Below are positions 1 to 9,839 of a stretch of 64,000 bases of DNA, one piece after another. Within the stretch, counting starts at the first letter, position 1. Every line of letters starts with the position of its first letter. The stretch is from Providencia rettgeri. GTDB taxonomy: Bacteria; Pseudomonadota; Gammaproteobacteria; Enterobacterales; Enterobacteriaceae. The DNA lies in NCBI RefSeq assembly GCF_023205015.1, contig NZ_CP096258.1, positions 4,030,001 through 4,094,000 of the forward strand, in the 5' to 3' direction. The position numbers and the translations under genes were made by a program. The notes under the pieces were generated by a model that did no database searches, had not been told where the DNA came from, and was given only the letters and a program-made list of their open reading frames with translations.

Positions 1-1188
1 CCTATTGATAAAAACCCACGTGGTTTTGTGGTGAAACAAGCGTTTAGCGATGCCTATAATTACATGAAAAATGGTACGCTCCTACGCCAAGTCATCAATA
101 AGCTTAATGAAATCGACTTCAGCAGCAGCACCGAACGCCACTTGTTTGGTGATATCTATGAACAAATTCTACGCGACTTACAAAGTGCAGGTAATGCAGG
201 TGAGTTCTATACCCCGCGCGCCGTTACGCGATTTATGGTTAATCGTATTGACCCGAAATTGGGTGAGTCGATTATGGATCCAGCGTGTGGTACAGGTGGC
301 TTCCTTGCTTGTGCGTTCGACCATGTGAAAGAGCATTACGTTAACACCACTGAAGATCATAAAACACTACAACAGCAAATCTACGGCGTTGAAAAAAAAC
401 AACTCCCGCATTTGCTGTGCACCACTAATATGCTATTGCATGGTATTGAAGTTCCAGTACAAATTCGTCATGACAATACATTGAACAAGCCACTATCCGC
501 TTGGGATGAACAACTCGACGTCATTATCACCAACCCACCTTTTGGTGGCACTGAAGAAGACGGGATTGAGAAAAATTTCCCAGCGGAAATGCAAACCCGC
601 GAAACCGCCGACCTGTTCCTGCAATTGATCATTGAAATACTGGCTGATAAAGGCCGTGCAGCCGTCGTCCTACCGGATGGCACATTGTTTGGTGAAGGCG
701 TCAAAACCAAAATCAAAAAATTGCTAACCGAAGAGTGCAATCTACACACCATCGTGCGGTTACCGAACGGCGTGTTTAACCCATACACCAGTATCAAAAC
801 CAATATCCTCTTCTTCACCAAAGGTCAGGCAACCAAAGAAATCTGGTTCTACGAACACCCCTACCCTGAGGGAGTTAAAAACTACAGCAAAACCAAACCG
901 ATGAAGTTTGAAGAATTCCAAACTGAAATTGACTGGTGGGGTAATGAAGCTGATGGCTTTGCAAGTCGTGAAGAAAACAATCAAGCGTGGAAAGTCAGCA
1001 TTGATGAAATCATTGCCCGTAACTTTAACCTCGATATCAAAAACCCGTATCAAGGTGAAACTATCAGCCACGACCCCGACGAATTACTGACGCAGTATCA
1101 AACACAACAAGTTGAAATCAGTAAACTGCGTAATCAGTTACGCGATATCCTAAGTGCGGCATTAGCTGGCAATAAGGAAACAAACTGA
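1..1188 (+). CDS. hsdM: Type I restriction-modification methyltransferase subunit HsdM (5' end outside window)
   Basis: N6-adenine DNA methyltransferase subunit of a type I restriction-modification system; it pairs with HsdS to methylate the recognised site. The frame is open from base 1, so the N-terminus lies outside the window. Visible are the FYTPR motif that follows the HsdM helical domain, the SAM-binding motif I (DPACGTGGF, near residue 93 of the visible part) and the catalytic motif IV NPPF near residue 180. The C-terminal part is helical and probably contacts HsdS. The stop overlaps the hsdS start codon in a TGATG arrangement, indicating translational coupling. No hsdR is visible; it must lie upstream of the window or be absent. 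Confidence 0.95.
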   Translation, partial: PIDKNPRGFVVKQAFSDAYNYMKNGTLLRQVINKLNEIDFSSSTERHLFGDIYEQILRDLQSAGNAGEFYTPRAVTRFMVNRIDPKLGESIMDPACGTGGFLACAFDHVKEHYVNTTEDHKTLQQQIYGVEKKQLPHLLCTTNMLLHGIEVPVQIRHDNTLNKPLSAWDEQLDVIITNPPFGGTEEDGIEKNFPAEMQTRETADLFLQLIIEILADKGRAAVVLPDGTLFGEGVKTKIKKLLTEECNLHTIVRLPNGVFNPYTSIKTNILFFTKGQATKEIWFYEHPYPEGVKNYSKTKPMKFEEFQTEIDWWGNEADGFASREENNQAWKVSIDEIIARNFNLDIKNPYQGETISHDPDELLTQYQTQQVEISKLRNQLRDILSAALAGNKETN

Positions 1189-2972
1189 TGACCGTTGAGC
1201 AACTGATTACCGACCATATCGATATTTGGTCTTCTGCGCTACAAACTCGCTCCACCGCAGGGCGTGGCAGCAACGGTAAAATTGATCTTTATGGTATTAA
1301 GAAACTGCGCGAGCTGATCTTAGAGCTGGCAGTTCGTGGCAAATTAGTACCTCAAGACCCAAATGATGAACCCGCCTCAGAGCTGCTAAAGCGCATTGCA
1401 GCTGAGAAAGCGGAACTGGTGAAGCAAGGTAAAATTAAAAAACAGAAGCCGCTGCCAGAAATTAGTGAAGATGAAAAGCCGTTTGAATTGCCGGAAGGGT
1501 GGGAGTGGACTTCATTAAATGAGATTGCATTAATTAACCCCAAAATAGAAGTAACAAATGATGAGCAAGAAATCTCTTTTGTCCCAATGCCTTGTATTTC
1601 TACACGATTTGATGGTACACATGACCAAGAAATAAAGAAATGGGGAGAAGTAAAGAAAGGCTATACGCATTTTGCGGACGGAGATATCGCTTTGGCTAAA
1701 ATAACACCTTGCTTTGAAAATAGTAAGGCTGTCATTTTTGAGGGCTTAAAAAATGGAGTGGGTGTGGGTACAACAGAATTACATGTTGCTCGCCCATTAA
1801 GTTCTGAACTAAATCTTCAATATATTCTACTTAATATAAAAGCACCTCATTATTTAACTATTGGTGAATTACAAATGACTGGTTCAGCGGGTCAAAAACG
1901 TGTACCACGAAGTTTCTTTGAGAACTACCCTATTCCGTTTCCACCAAAGACTGAACAAGCAAGAATAGTAGAAACATTCTCGGAACTAATGTCCCTCTGC
2001 GATCAACTGGAACAACAATCACTAACGAGTCTAGAAGCACATCAACAACTAGTTGAAACTCTGCTAGCAACGCTTACTAATAGCCAAAACGCAAAAGAAC
2101 TCTCTGAAAACTGGTCGCGAATCAGCCAGTATTTCGACATATTATTTACCACTGAAGCGAGCATCGATGCACTAAAGCAAACCATTTTGCAATTAGCCGT
2201 CATGGGTAAACTGGTTCCACAAGATCCTAACGACGAACCTGCATCTGAACTGGTAAGGCGTATTGAACAAGAAAAAGCACAAATGGTGAAAGATGGCAAA
2301 ATTAAAAAACAAAAACCATTGCCGCCAATTAGTGATGAAGAAAAACCATTTGAGTTGCCGCAAGGGTGGGAATGGTGTCGGATCGGTGAAATCATTGCTA
2401 ATATGGATGCTGGTTGGAGCCCTGCATGTTTACCAGAGTCATCTCCCAATGAAAATATTTGGGGAGTATTAAAGACCACAGCGGTGCAAAATTTAGAATA
2501 TAGAGAGCAAGAAAACAAAACCTTGCCTAGTAGCAAACAACCTCGACCACAGTATGAAGTTCAAAGCGGTGATATCTTAGTTACAAGAGCTGGTCCAAAA
2601 AATAGAGTAGGTATTTCATGTCTAGTTGAGAATACAAGATCTAAACTAATGATATCAGACAAAATTATTAGATTTCATTTAGTTTCAAATGCTATATCAG
2701 CAAAATATATTTCCTTATGCCTCAATTGTGGTGTGACAGCTGATTATCTGGAAGCATCAAAATCAGGTATGGCAGAAAGCCAAATGAATATATCCCAAGA
2801 TAATTTAAAACTAGCCCCGGTAGCACTTCCACCCACTGCGACTCAGCTGAAAGTGATATCGACTATTGAGAATTTCTCCAAAGTCTGCGACACCCTTAAA
2901 TCCGGTCTGCAATCCGCCCAACAAACCCAGCTCCACCTGGCGGATGCGCTCACTGATGCAGCATTAAACTAA
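1188..2972 (+). CDS. hsdS: Type I restriction-modification specificity subunit HsdS
   Basis: Sequence-recognition subunit of the type I system, 594 residues. Two target recognition domains (about residues 105-280 and 395-570) are each preceded by a nearly identical conserved block of about 55 residues, starting PQDPNDEPASEL and ending ELP-GWEW, which forms part of the spacer helices. The two blocks are close in protein but differ at many synonymous DNA positions, so the duplication is old. The two recognition domains are unlike each other, as expected for a bipartite target. The gene overlaps hsdM by one base. The target sequence cannot be read from the gene. Confidence 0.94.
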   Translation: MTVEQLITDHIDIWSSALQTRSTAGRGSNGKIDLYGIKKLRELILELAVRGKLVPQDPNDEPASELLKRIAAEKAELVKQGKIKKQKPLPEISEDEKPFELPEGWEWTSLNEIALINPKIEVTNDEQEISFVPMPCISTRFDGTHDQEIKKWGEVKKGYTHFADGDIALAKITPCFENSKAVIFEGLKNGVGVGTTELHVARPLSSELNLQYILLNIKAPHYLTIGELQMTGSAGQKRVPRSFFENYPIPFPPKTEQARIVETFSELMSLCDQLEQQSLTSLEAHQQLVETLLATLTNSQNAKELSENWSRISQYFDILFTTEASIDALKQTILQLAVMGKLVPQDPNDEPASELVRRIEQEKAQMVKDGKIKKQKPLPPISDEEKPFELPQGWEWCRIGEIIANMDAGWSPACLPESSPNENIWGVLKTTAVQNLEYREQENKTLPSSKQPRPQYEVQSGDILVTRAGPKNRVGISCLVENTRSKLMISDKIIRFHLVSNAISAKYISLCLNCGVTADYLEASKSGMAESQMNISQDNLKLAPVALPPTATQLKVISTIENFSKVCDTLKSGLQSAQQTQLHLADALTDAALN

Positions 2973-2982
2973 GGAATAGACT

Positions 2983-4074
2983 ATGTCAATCAATCATGCT
3001 ATCTGGCGTGTGGGTGACAATCCCCAGCCACTCATTACTAGCAAACTTGCCAGCGAACAACTGCTGGAAAAAATGATTTTAAACGACCCAGCTATTCTCT
3101 CTGACCAATGGATGATTATTGGACATCAGGAAAATACTCTCGACAAAGGTCGCATCGATCTACTGGCAATTGCTCCAGATGCATCTCTGATCCTAATTGA
3201 GCTTAAACGTGACCGTACACCGCGTGAGGTAGTCGCACAAGCACTGGATTATGCATCTTGGGTTGATGACCTCAGTGCTGATCGTCTGTCGCAGATTTAC
3301 GAAAAATTCTCTAATGGAGGAAACCTGGGTGATGCATTCAAAGAACGTTTCAATGTTGAGCTAGAAGAGGAATCACTTAACCAGTCCCATCAAATTATTA
3401 TCGTCGCAGCAGAACTCGACCCGTCTACTGAACGTATCGTGGACTATCTAAGCAAAAATGGTATTTCGATCAACGTTCTGTTTTTTAAAGTATTCCAACA
3501 CGGTGATGAACAATTTCTAAGTCGTGTTTGGCTTATTGACCCAAGCGAAACACAAACCAATGCGGCACTCGCAACCACTGGGTCAAATGCGAATACCAAG
3601 GAACCTTGGAACGGTGAGTTTTATGTCTCTTTTGGAGGCCGAATTTGGGAAGAGGCGCGCCGTTACGGATTCATTAGCGCAGGTGGTGGAAGCTGGTATA
3701 GTCAGACATTAAAACAACTTCAACCAGGTGATCGTGTGTGGGTAAAAATTCCAGCGACAGGTTATGTTGGTGTTGGCATTGTACAAAGCACCGTTGAACC
3801 TGCTAGTAGCTTTACCATCAACACTGATGATGGTGAAAAACTGGCAATGGATGTACTCAAATACAGCGAGCTTTATCAACAGAATGCAAATGACCCTGAT
3901 AAATCTGAGTATTTTGTTCCTGTAAAGTGGCTAGAAACCCGTGATGAACAAGAGGCAGTTAATGAAGTCGGATTCTTTGGTAATCAAAATACGGTCTGCA
4001 AACCCACAACACCGAAATGGCGTCACACAGTCGAAAAATTAAAGCGCTATTTTACAAACTGGGATGCGAAATAG
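2983..4074 (+). CDS. PD-(D/E)XK (NucS/DUF91-like) nuclease-domain protein
   Basis: Begins 10 bases after hsdS and is probably cotranscribed with it. The N-terminal half (about residues 25-185) has the PD-(D/E)XK fold signature used by NucS/DUF91 proteins: D59 in GRIDLLAI, then E73-x-K75 in LIELK. The C-terminal half (about residues 205-350) has a repeated pattern of FGG, GFISAGGG-WY and GDRVWVKIP, reminiscent of a PUA/EVE-like nucleic-acid-binding fold; this second assignment is tentative. No function is established from sequence alone. Its place in the hsd operon suggests a nuclease accessory to, or regulated with, the restriction system. Confidence 0.75.
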   Translation: MSINHAIWRVGDNPQPLITSKLASEQLLEKMILNDPAILSDQWMIIGHQENTLDKGRIDLLAIAPDASLILIELKRDRTPREVVAQALDYASWVDDLSADRLSQIYEKFSNGGNLGDAFKERFNVELEEESLNQSHQIIIVAAELDPSTERIVDYLSKNGISINVLFFKVFQHGDEQFLSRVWLIDPSETQTNAALATTGSNANTKEPWNGEFYVSFGGRIWEEARRYGFISAGGGSWYSQTLKQLQPGDRVWVKIPATGYVGVGIVQSTVEPASSFTINTDDGEKLAMDVLKYSELYQQNANDPDKSEYFVPVKWLETRDEQEAVNEVGFFGNQNTVCKPTTPKWRHTVEKLKRYFTNWDAK

Positions 4075-4219
4075 TCATTTCCGATGGTGCTTTTGCGGGA
4101 TATATAAAATACCAGTACTTGATAGACGTTTTAACTAGACTTTCAGACATTCTAGCCGTCAACTACTTTCAAGCGAAATTACATTACCTAAGACTGAAAA
4201 TAACTAAAAGAGGCAATTC

Positions 4220-5383
4220 ATGTATAAAGTCGATAAGCAGGAAAATACCTTACACTCTTTACAAGAAATGTCTTTCAGTAGCTTAGGTTTCCGTGAGCGT
4301 GAACATCTACAAGAATGGTTAGCTAAAAATCCGCAAGCATTAACTAAAAAAGAAGAAGTTAACGATGAACTGTTAATTATACAAAAAGAATTTGCTGGAT
4401 TTGATGAAACTAAAGAGCGTCTAGATCTACTTGCATTAGATAAAGATGGTAATTTGGTGATCATTGAAAATAAGCTTGATGACTCAGGGCGAGATGTAGT
4501 TTGGCAATCCCTCAAATATGCGGGGTATTGTGCTAATTTACGTCAAGAAAGTATCATTGACATATTTCAGCGCTATCTCAACCAGTATGAACCAAATGAA
4601 ACGCGCTCAGCATCTGAAATCATTATTGAATTTATTGGCCGTGAAGTTGTACTTAACCGCAAAGGTACACAACGTGTCATCATGGTAGCAGCACACTTTC
4701 GCAAAGAAGTGACTAATACCGCATTATGGCTGATGCAATTTAATATTCGTATTCAATGTTTTAAAGTAACCCCTTATTGCTTTGATAACGATGTCTTTAT
4801 CGATATTCGACAAGTTATCCCAACTCCTGAAGCCGAATCGTTCATGATCGGCATGGCACAAAAAGAAGCAGAAGAACAATCGTCCGGTAATGACCTTCAG
4901 CAGCGCCACTACTTACGACGTGAGTTTTGGACTTTGGCATTAGAAGAGTTTCGTCGCAGTCGCTGCGACCTTTTTAATAATCGCTCACCATCAACAGATC
5001 ATTGGTTAGCGGCGGGATCAGGTCTCAGTGGAGTACCTTATGAGCTGATTTTTTCGCAAAAAGATGCTCGAGTACAACTCAATATTTCTCGAGCAGATGC
5101 CCAAGAAAACACATGGTTGTTTGAACATTTACTCGAACAAAAATCACAAATTGAGCATACCTTTGGTCATAAATTAGAATGGAGACCATTACCAGAGCGA
5201 AAAAGTTGCCAAATAGTTTTCCTTCAATCTTTTGATGGCATGGATAAAGAACAATGGCCAACCATCATAAATTGGATGATTGAAAATATGTCCAAATTAG
5301 AACTTGCTTTAAGACAGCCTCTTGCAGAACTTTCTATTGAGCTTAAACAGAGTGGCCTAATCACAGAGGGTGAAGAAGAGTAA
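4220..5383 (+). CDS. PD-(D/E)XK nuclease-domain protein with DUF4268 C-terminus
   Basis: 387 residues. The N-terminal nuclease-like domain resembles that of the preceding gene: D69 in ERLDLLAL, then E83-x-K85 in IIENK, followed by a conserved helix with QSLKYAGYC. The C-terminal part (about residues 235-380) matches the DUF4268 type, with a DHWL motif and a final segment on lengths of bound ligand or partner unknown. The ATG is preceded by AAAGAGGC, an acceptable ribosome site. It ends the hsd-linked gene group, 145 bases after its neighbour. Proteins of this family often sit in defence islands; the activity here is not proven. Confidence 0.75.
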   Translation: MYKVDKQENTLHSLQEMSFSSLGFREREHLQEWLAKNPQALTKKEEVNDELLIIQKEFAGFDETKERLDLLALDKDGNLVIIENKLDDSGRDVVWQSLKYAGYCANLRQESIIDIFQRYLNQYEPNETRSASEIIIEFIGREVVLNRKGTQRVIMVAAHFRKEVTNTALWLMQFNIRIQCFKVTPYCFDNDVFIDIRQVIPTPEAESFMIGMAQKEAEEQSSGNDLQQRHYLRREFWTLALEEFRRSRCDLFNNRSPSTDHWLAAGSGLSGVPYELIFSQKDARVQLNISRADAQENTWLFEHLLEQKSQIEHTFGHKLEWRPLPERKSCQIVFLQSFDGMDKEQWPTIINWMIENMSKLELALRQPLAELSIELKQSGLITEGEEE

Positions 5384-6446
5384 ATTTTAAATGAAAAGGT
5401 TTTAGACAAATTAGGTTCTATTAATTTTTGGAGTAAAACTGGGGAATTTCACATGCCCCTAGTATAGACTATAATGGTGAAAAGGCAGTATGTTCATCTT
5501 TATAAGATTTGTTTGCCCAGTGGAGTAAACACTCGAATAACTTTTGTAACTAAAACGGTTGTACTTACAACACAAGTATTTGATGAATTTAGTTGTGGGG
5601 TAATTTTGCATCGTTGATAACGCAATCCTGTGATGTTATTGAGGTAAGAATATCACCTCTAGTCAGGTGGCCAAATTAACTATGCCACTTCAGTAGTACA
5701 ATTTCTATGACTTTTCGGTCACCCTCTCCAAACTATATTTTATTATCTTGATAATCTAGACGTTCAAAGCCAAAAGTCTTCTGCAATTTTATACATTAAA
5801 TACTCATAGATTTAATCTTAAACCTGATGGGTGTTCCTTCATTATTTTTCAATTAATACAGTTTGTTACATAAAAACAGAGATTTGGTTCAGAAGGTATA
5901 TTTAAACAAGTCCCTTCTAAGTATGAGAAAAACGATACCACACCGTAATGCGCTAGAAAAATGAACCTGTCAGAATCAAGATTAGTGTTCAGAAATGAAC
6001 TAGCCTAGAACTAATTATAATGACTAATTAATGATCTTCTGTAAATAACTCATAAATTAACATATAAAATTCAGCTAAAAATATTAGTTTTTATGGTTTA
6101 TATATTTAGAAATTATTTAAATAAATACTCAAACCTTAATAATTAAGTAATTAGAACCAGCCAGCATTCAATCCCCTAAATAAAGACTCTCTGGTTTGCT
6201 TGATAACAATCAAATTTTCATTTAAATAACCGTCATATCAACTTAAAAAAATCTATTTTCCATTATATTTCATAAGATTTTTATAATCAAATTATTCCAT
6301 TAAAAAATAAGTTTTAATCAAAATTAAAAACTAAAAAGCAACTTATATTTATTTTTTCATTGAAAAATTGAAGGGCAATCACTTTATTTAGGTAAAAAAA
6401 ATGCCATAATTTTTATTAATTTAAGCAGAAAATCATAGGAACAAAA
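5384..6446. other. 1.06-kb AT-rich gap upstream of the SIR2 gene
   Basis: I see no convincing gene. One 47-codon frame (5474-5617) starts on a good -10-like TATAAT but has no ribosome site. Two small adjacent hairpins lie at 5641-5659 (GAGGT/ACCTC arms) and 5664-5690. Just before the SIR2 gene, CATAAT at 6405-6410 could be its -10 box and AGGA at 6436-6439 its ribosome site. Otherwise the stretch is A/T-rich with many short homopolymer runs, unlike the core genome to the right. Confidence 0.5.
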
Positions 6447-9044
6447 ATGGATTCAGAAAAAAAGATGAATAATATCCCTGAAGTAAAGTTGTTATTCAAA
6501 AAACGAAGTATTAAAGATCTAGCTGACTATATAAGGATTAAATCTGGAACATCTCCCAATTATGCTATATTTCTTGGTGCTGGAGCATCGGTAACCTCCG
6601 GAATAAAAACTGGTTTTGAATTAGTTCAAGAATGGCGAAAGGAAATTTTTGATAGACTCAGTCCAAATCCTTACACTGACCCTGATTCAGCGGCAGAATG
6701 GTTAGCTGAAAATCATCCTGATTGGTATGATAAAAATAATGAATATTCTTCATTATTTGAAAAAAAATTTGATCTACCTTCACAGCGTAGAAGATTTGTT
6801 GAACTTCAAGTAGATAAAAAACTACCTTCTATAGGTTATGCATATTTAGTTGAATCAAAATTTTTTGATACCGTTTTTACAACTAATTTTGATGATTTAA
6901 TTAATGAAGCTTTCTATCAATTTTCTTCCGATAGACCCTTATTATGCGCACATGATTCATCTATAAAAGGCATTTCTATAGCATCATCTCGACCAAAAAT
7001 AATAAAATTACATGGAGATTATCTTTTTGATAGTATCAAAAGCTCACTAAAAGAGACTGAATCGCTAGAAAATAATACCAAAGAAAAGTTAGTAGAGTTC
7101 TCCAAAGAATATGGATTAATATTTGTAGGCTATGCAGGAAATGATAATTCTATCATTGAGGTATTGAAATATTTATTAAAACAACCTGATTACTTAAAAA
7201 ACGGGATATATTGGTGTAAAAGAAAAGGAGATAAAATTACACCTGAATTATTTAAACTCTTAAATCAGGAAAAAGTTTATTGGGTTGAAATTGATGGCTT
7301 TGATGAGTTAATGGCAGAGCTGGTTCATGAGCTCGGAAGTCAATTATCCCTGGGTGAAACTCTTAAAGCAACGAAAAGAGAAAAAATGATACAAAATTTC
7401 ATCACAGATAATCATGGTTTAACAAAAAACAAATTTATAAGTAAAGATTTAATAAAATTAAAAAAATACACATACACTCAAGACATATCTTCATTAATAA
7501 ATGAACTATCTGAAAGTGATAATGATGAGCAAAAAATACCTGAAGAGGATTTCAAAAATTTACTATTCATTGATAACTTGATCAGAGAAAAAAATTTCTC
7601 TCTTGCAGAGGAAAAATTAAAAGACTTTATATCTGATAGTAACAATCATAACATAAAGTCAAAATATCTTCAGAGAATAATTAGTTTAAAAATTAACAAT
7701 GAAGATATAAAGTCTGCTTTAGAATATAGTGATAAACTAATAGAGTTAGACGAATTTAATTTAAACAATGCATTATCCAGAACTAATATACTTCCTAAGT
7801 TAACTGAAAAAATACAATACTTAAAAGATTTGAAATTAAAATTCAATTATAGCATCAATGTAAAAAATAATTTATGCAGGATAGCCTTACGATATTTGGA
7901 ATATAATAAAGAAAGCATTTTTAGCTTTAAGGAGATATATGACCTAATAGAAGAAAGTCTATATCAAGATAATAGCCTTCAAAACTCCGCATGGAGAATA
8001 AAATTCGACGCAATTTTAGACGAGTATTCTGATTGTATAGATAAAAAAGAAAGAAGAGAAAAACTATACGCTTTGCTAAATAAAATTAAAGATATAAACC
8101 CGACACATGACACATATTTAAATATATTTTCATCTTGTTCTATATTAGAAAAAGAAAAATCAAAAATATTTGATTGCATTAGTCACCTAGAAAATGTATA
8201 TAATTCTTCATCAAAAAATAAGAAAAAAAACATATTAAAATACTTAACTAAACTTCACTCATGTTTATTGACACTAGATGATGGAGAGAAAGAAAAAACT
8301 ATTATTAATGAATTTATTAACAAATATTCAGAAGATGAAAACATTTCCAACATCGCTCCATTTAAATTATTTATAGCAAAATATGAAATAGGGCAAAATA
8401 AAGATATAGCCAAGGGAATTGAGTTAGCAAAAGAAGCAATCGATAGTCCTTGGAGAAATGAAAACATTCATGAAATTTTATCAATCTTACTAATTGATAA
8501 AAATAACATACAAATATCAGAAGAGTTCCTAGACAATATATCTAAAGATATTCCAGAAACATCCTATTTAGAAAGTAAAGTAGAAATATTAAATAGTAAA
8601 AATGAATTTAGTAAATCACTTAAGATTTTAGAAAAAATGTTTCATAAACAATATAATTTTAGTCGTTATATTTCTTCAAAAGTTTATACACTATTAATGG
8701 ATGAAAACTATAACGAAGTCATTACTATTGTTAATGAAAACTTAGATAAGTTAAGAGATTACCAAGAAAAAGACATCCTTATAATTAACAGGGAATTAGC
8801 AAAATCAAAAATAGGAATAGACATATCGAAACATGAACTACATTCTATTATTTCTCACAACCAATCTAAAGGTGATGTAGCTATGTGTGCATTCTTCATT
8901 CTAGGAGACGAATTGAATGGTAACAGACAGCTTAAAAATGCTATAGAAAAGGATTATATGAATTATTTTAATTTTTTAAAATGGCCTGCAATACCTAAGA
9001 AATTTTTATCGATATATAGTAGTCAAGATAGTAAAGTAGCTTAA
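6447..9044 (+). CDS. SIR2-domain protein with long helical-repeat C-terminus, candidate anti-phage effector
   Basis: 865 residues. Residues 35-300 form a SIR2-like (SIR2_2) domain: the GAGAS nucleotide loop (44-48), TTNFDD with N147, KLHGD with H189 and FVGYAGND (226-233). These match the NAD-binding and catalytic Asn/His positions of defence sirtuins such as DSR1/DSR2 and ThsA. From about residue 330 the protein is highly charged and helical, like TPR repeats, with no other recognisable enzyme domain. By analogy the C-terminus would sense a phage product and release NADase activity, killing the infected cell. The DNA is far more AT-rich than the core genes, and the gene stands alone in an integrase-linked island next to restriction genes. 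The ATG has AGGA seven bases upstream. Confidence 0.85.
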   Translation: MDSEKKMNNIPEVKLLFKKRSIKDLADYIRIKSGTSPNYAIFLGAGASVTSGIKTGFELVQEWRKEIFDRLSPNPYTDPDSAAEWLAENHPDWYDKNNEYSSLFEKKFDLPSQRRRFVELQVDKKLPSIGYAYLVESKFFDTVFTTNFDDLINEAFYQFSSDRPLLCAHDSSIKGISIASSRPKIIKLHGDYLFDSIKSSLKETESLENNTKEKLVEFSKEYGLIFVGYAGNDNSIIEVLKYLLKQPDYLKNGIYWCKRKGDKITPELFKLLNQEKVYWVEIDGFDELMAELVHELGSQLSLGETLKATKREKMIQNFITDNHGLTKNKFISKDLIKLKKYTYTQDISSLINELSESDNDEQKIPEEDFKNLLFIDNLIREKNFSLAEEKLKDFISDSNNHNIKSKYLQRIISLKINNEDIKSALEYSDKLIELDEFNLNNALSRTNILPKLTEKIQYLKDLKLKFNYSINVKNNLCRIALRYLEYNKESIFSFKEIYDLIEESLYQDNSLQNSAWRIKFDAILDEYSDCIDKKERREKLYALLNKIKDINPTHDTYLNIFSSCSILEKEKSKIFDCISHLENVYNSSSKNKKKNILKYLTKLHSCLLTLDDGEKEKTIINEFINKYSEDENISNIAPFKLFIAKYEIGQNKDIAKGIELAKEAIDSPWRNENIHEILSILLIDKNNIQISEEFLDNISKDIPETSYLESKVEILNSKNEFSKSLKILEKMFHKQYNFSRYISSKVYTLLMDENYNEVITIVNENLDKLRDYQEKDILIINRELAKSKIGIDISKHELHSIISHNQSKGDVAMCAFFILGDELNGNRQLKNAIEKDYMNYFNFLKWPAIPKKFLSIYSSQDSKVA

Positions 9045-9052
9045 CCTTGTAT

Positions 9053-9080
9053 GGGTATTTTGGTAACTGCTAAAATATCC
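9053..9080 (+). terminator. Hairpin after the SIR2 gene
   Basis: An 11-bp stem (GGGTATTTTGG with CTAAAATATCC, two G-U pairs) closes on a six-base loop eight bases after the stop codon. The T tract behind it is short, so intrinsic termination may be weak. Confidence 0.5.
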
Positions 9081-9738
9081 TTACAACCACATTATTTCAC
9101 TACATCTATTCATGGGTTTAAACTAGAATTGTTTTAATTAATATATAAAAATAATCTTATAACCGCTTAATCATCAAAATATTCATAAAAGGAGCCATCA
9201 TAATTTCTGATATTAATTCATAAAATTTAAGCAAAGAACTAATAATAAAGAAATCATCACTCCTCTAGATAAAGGTAGCGAAGCACAGTTCCTTATTTAT
9301 TAATCATATCTGAAATAGAATCAACAAAATTTCCTTATCTTAGCCCCTTAGATAAACAAGCTTTTTGACTGCTTAAGGTTAAATATTAATACTGAAATGC
9401 ATAGCGTAATTGACAAAAAATCTAAGGAAAAATTCACATTTGGCCTCCTTGGTTTGAATGAAAGATTCCATATAGAAAATCATATTTATATTTCGACAAA
9501 TACAATGTAACTAGTTGAGATGAATTTATTTTTCTTTAATCTTACAAAATCACTCTATCGAATAATATGTAATTATTGCGCTTAATACTGACATATAATC
9601 TGAATACATCTCAAAGATATTATTACGGCTAACTGTAAGAGCGACTTCAAGCTCAAAGTAGACTGTTAGATTTTTAATTATTGACCTTAGTCAAAATATA
9701 GTTTGGCCTACTACAACTATATTCTAAAAAAGCTATCT

Positions 9739-9769
9739 GTATATGGTTGTATAAAATACAACCATATAC
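9739..9769. repeat. Perfect 14-bp inverted repeat with 3-base loop
   Basis: GTATATGGTTGTAT, then AAA, then the exact reverse complement. It lies 70 bases beyond the 3' end of the integrase gene, between two convergent genes. It could end transcription from either side, although no T tract follows, or it could be a protein-binding or extruding hairpin site of the island. Confidence 0.7.
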
Positions 9770-9839
9770 GTAACCTTCCAATTATTGCTAATATGCTATC
9801 GGCAACTTTTATAATTTAACTATGCAGTTAAGTCCAACA

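Larger units (their letters stand above)
9045..9839. other. AT-rich gap between the SIR2 gene and the integrase
   Basis: About 800 bases without a supportable gene. It contains the hairpin behind the SIR2 gene, a long perfect palindrome at 9739-9769 (listed separately) and a short inverted repeat TTAACT/AGTTAA at 9818-9833, just beyond the integrase stop. The two genes flanking the gap converge on it. Confidence 0.5.

Noticed and set aside
1188..2972. Phase-variable shuffling of hsdS through its internal repeat
   Set aside because: The two repeated blocks differ at many synonymous bases, and there is no silent hsdS copy or invertase nearby.
5474..5617. 47-codon open frame upstream of the SIR2 gene
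   Set aside because: No ribosome site, the ATG overlaps a -10-like TATAAT, and the peptide has no recognisable pattern.
1..9839. A second copy of the leuX 3' end that would mark the left island junction
   Set aside because: None seen by eye in this interval, so no left attachment site is listed.
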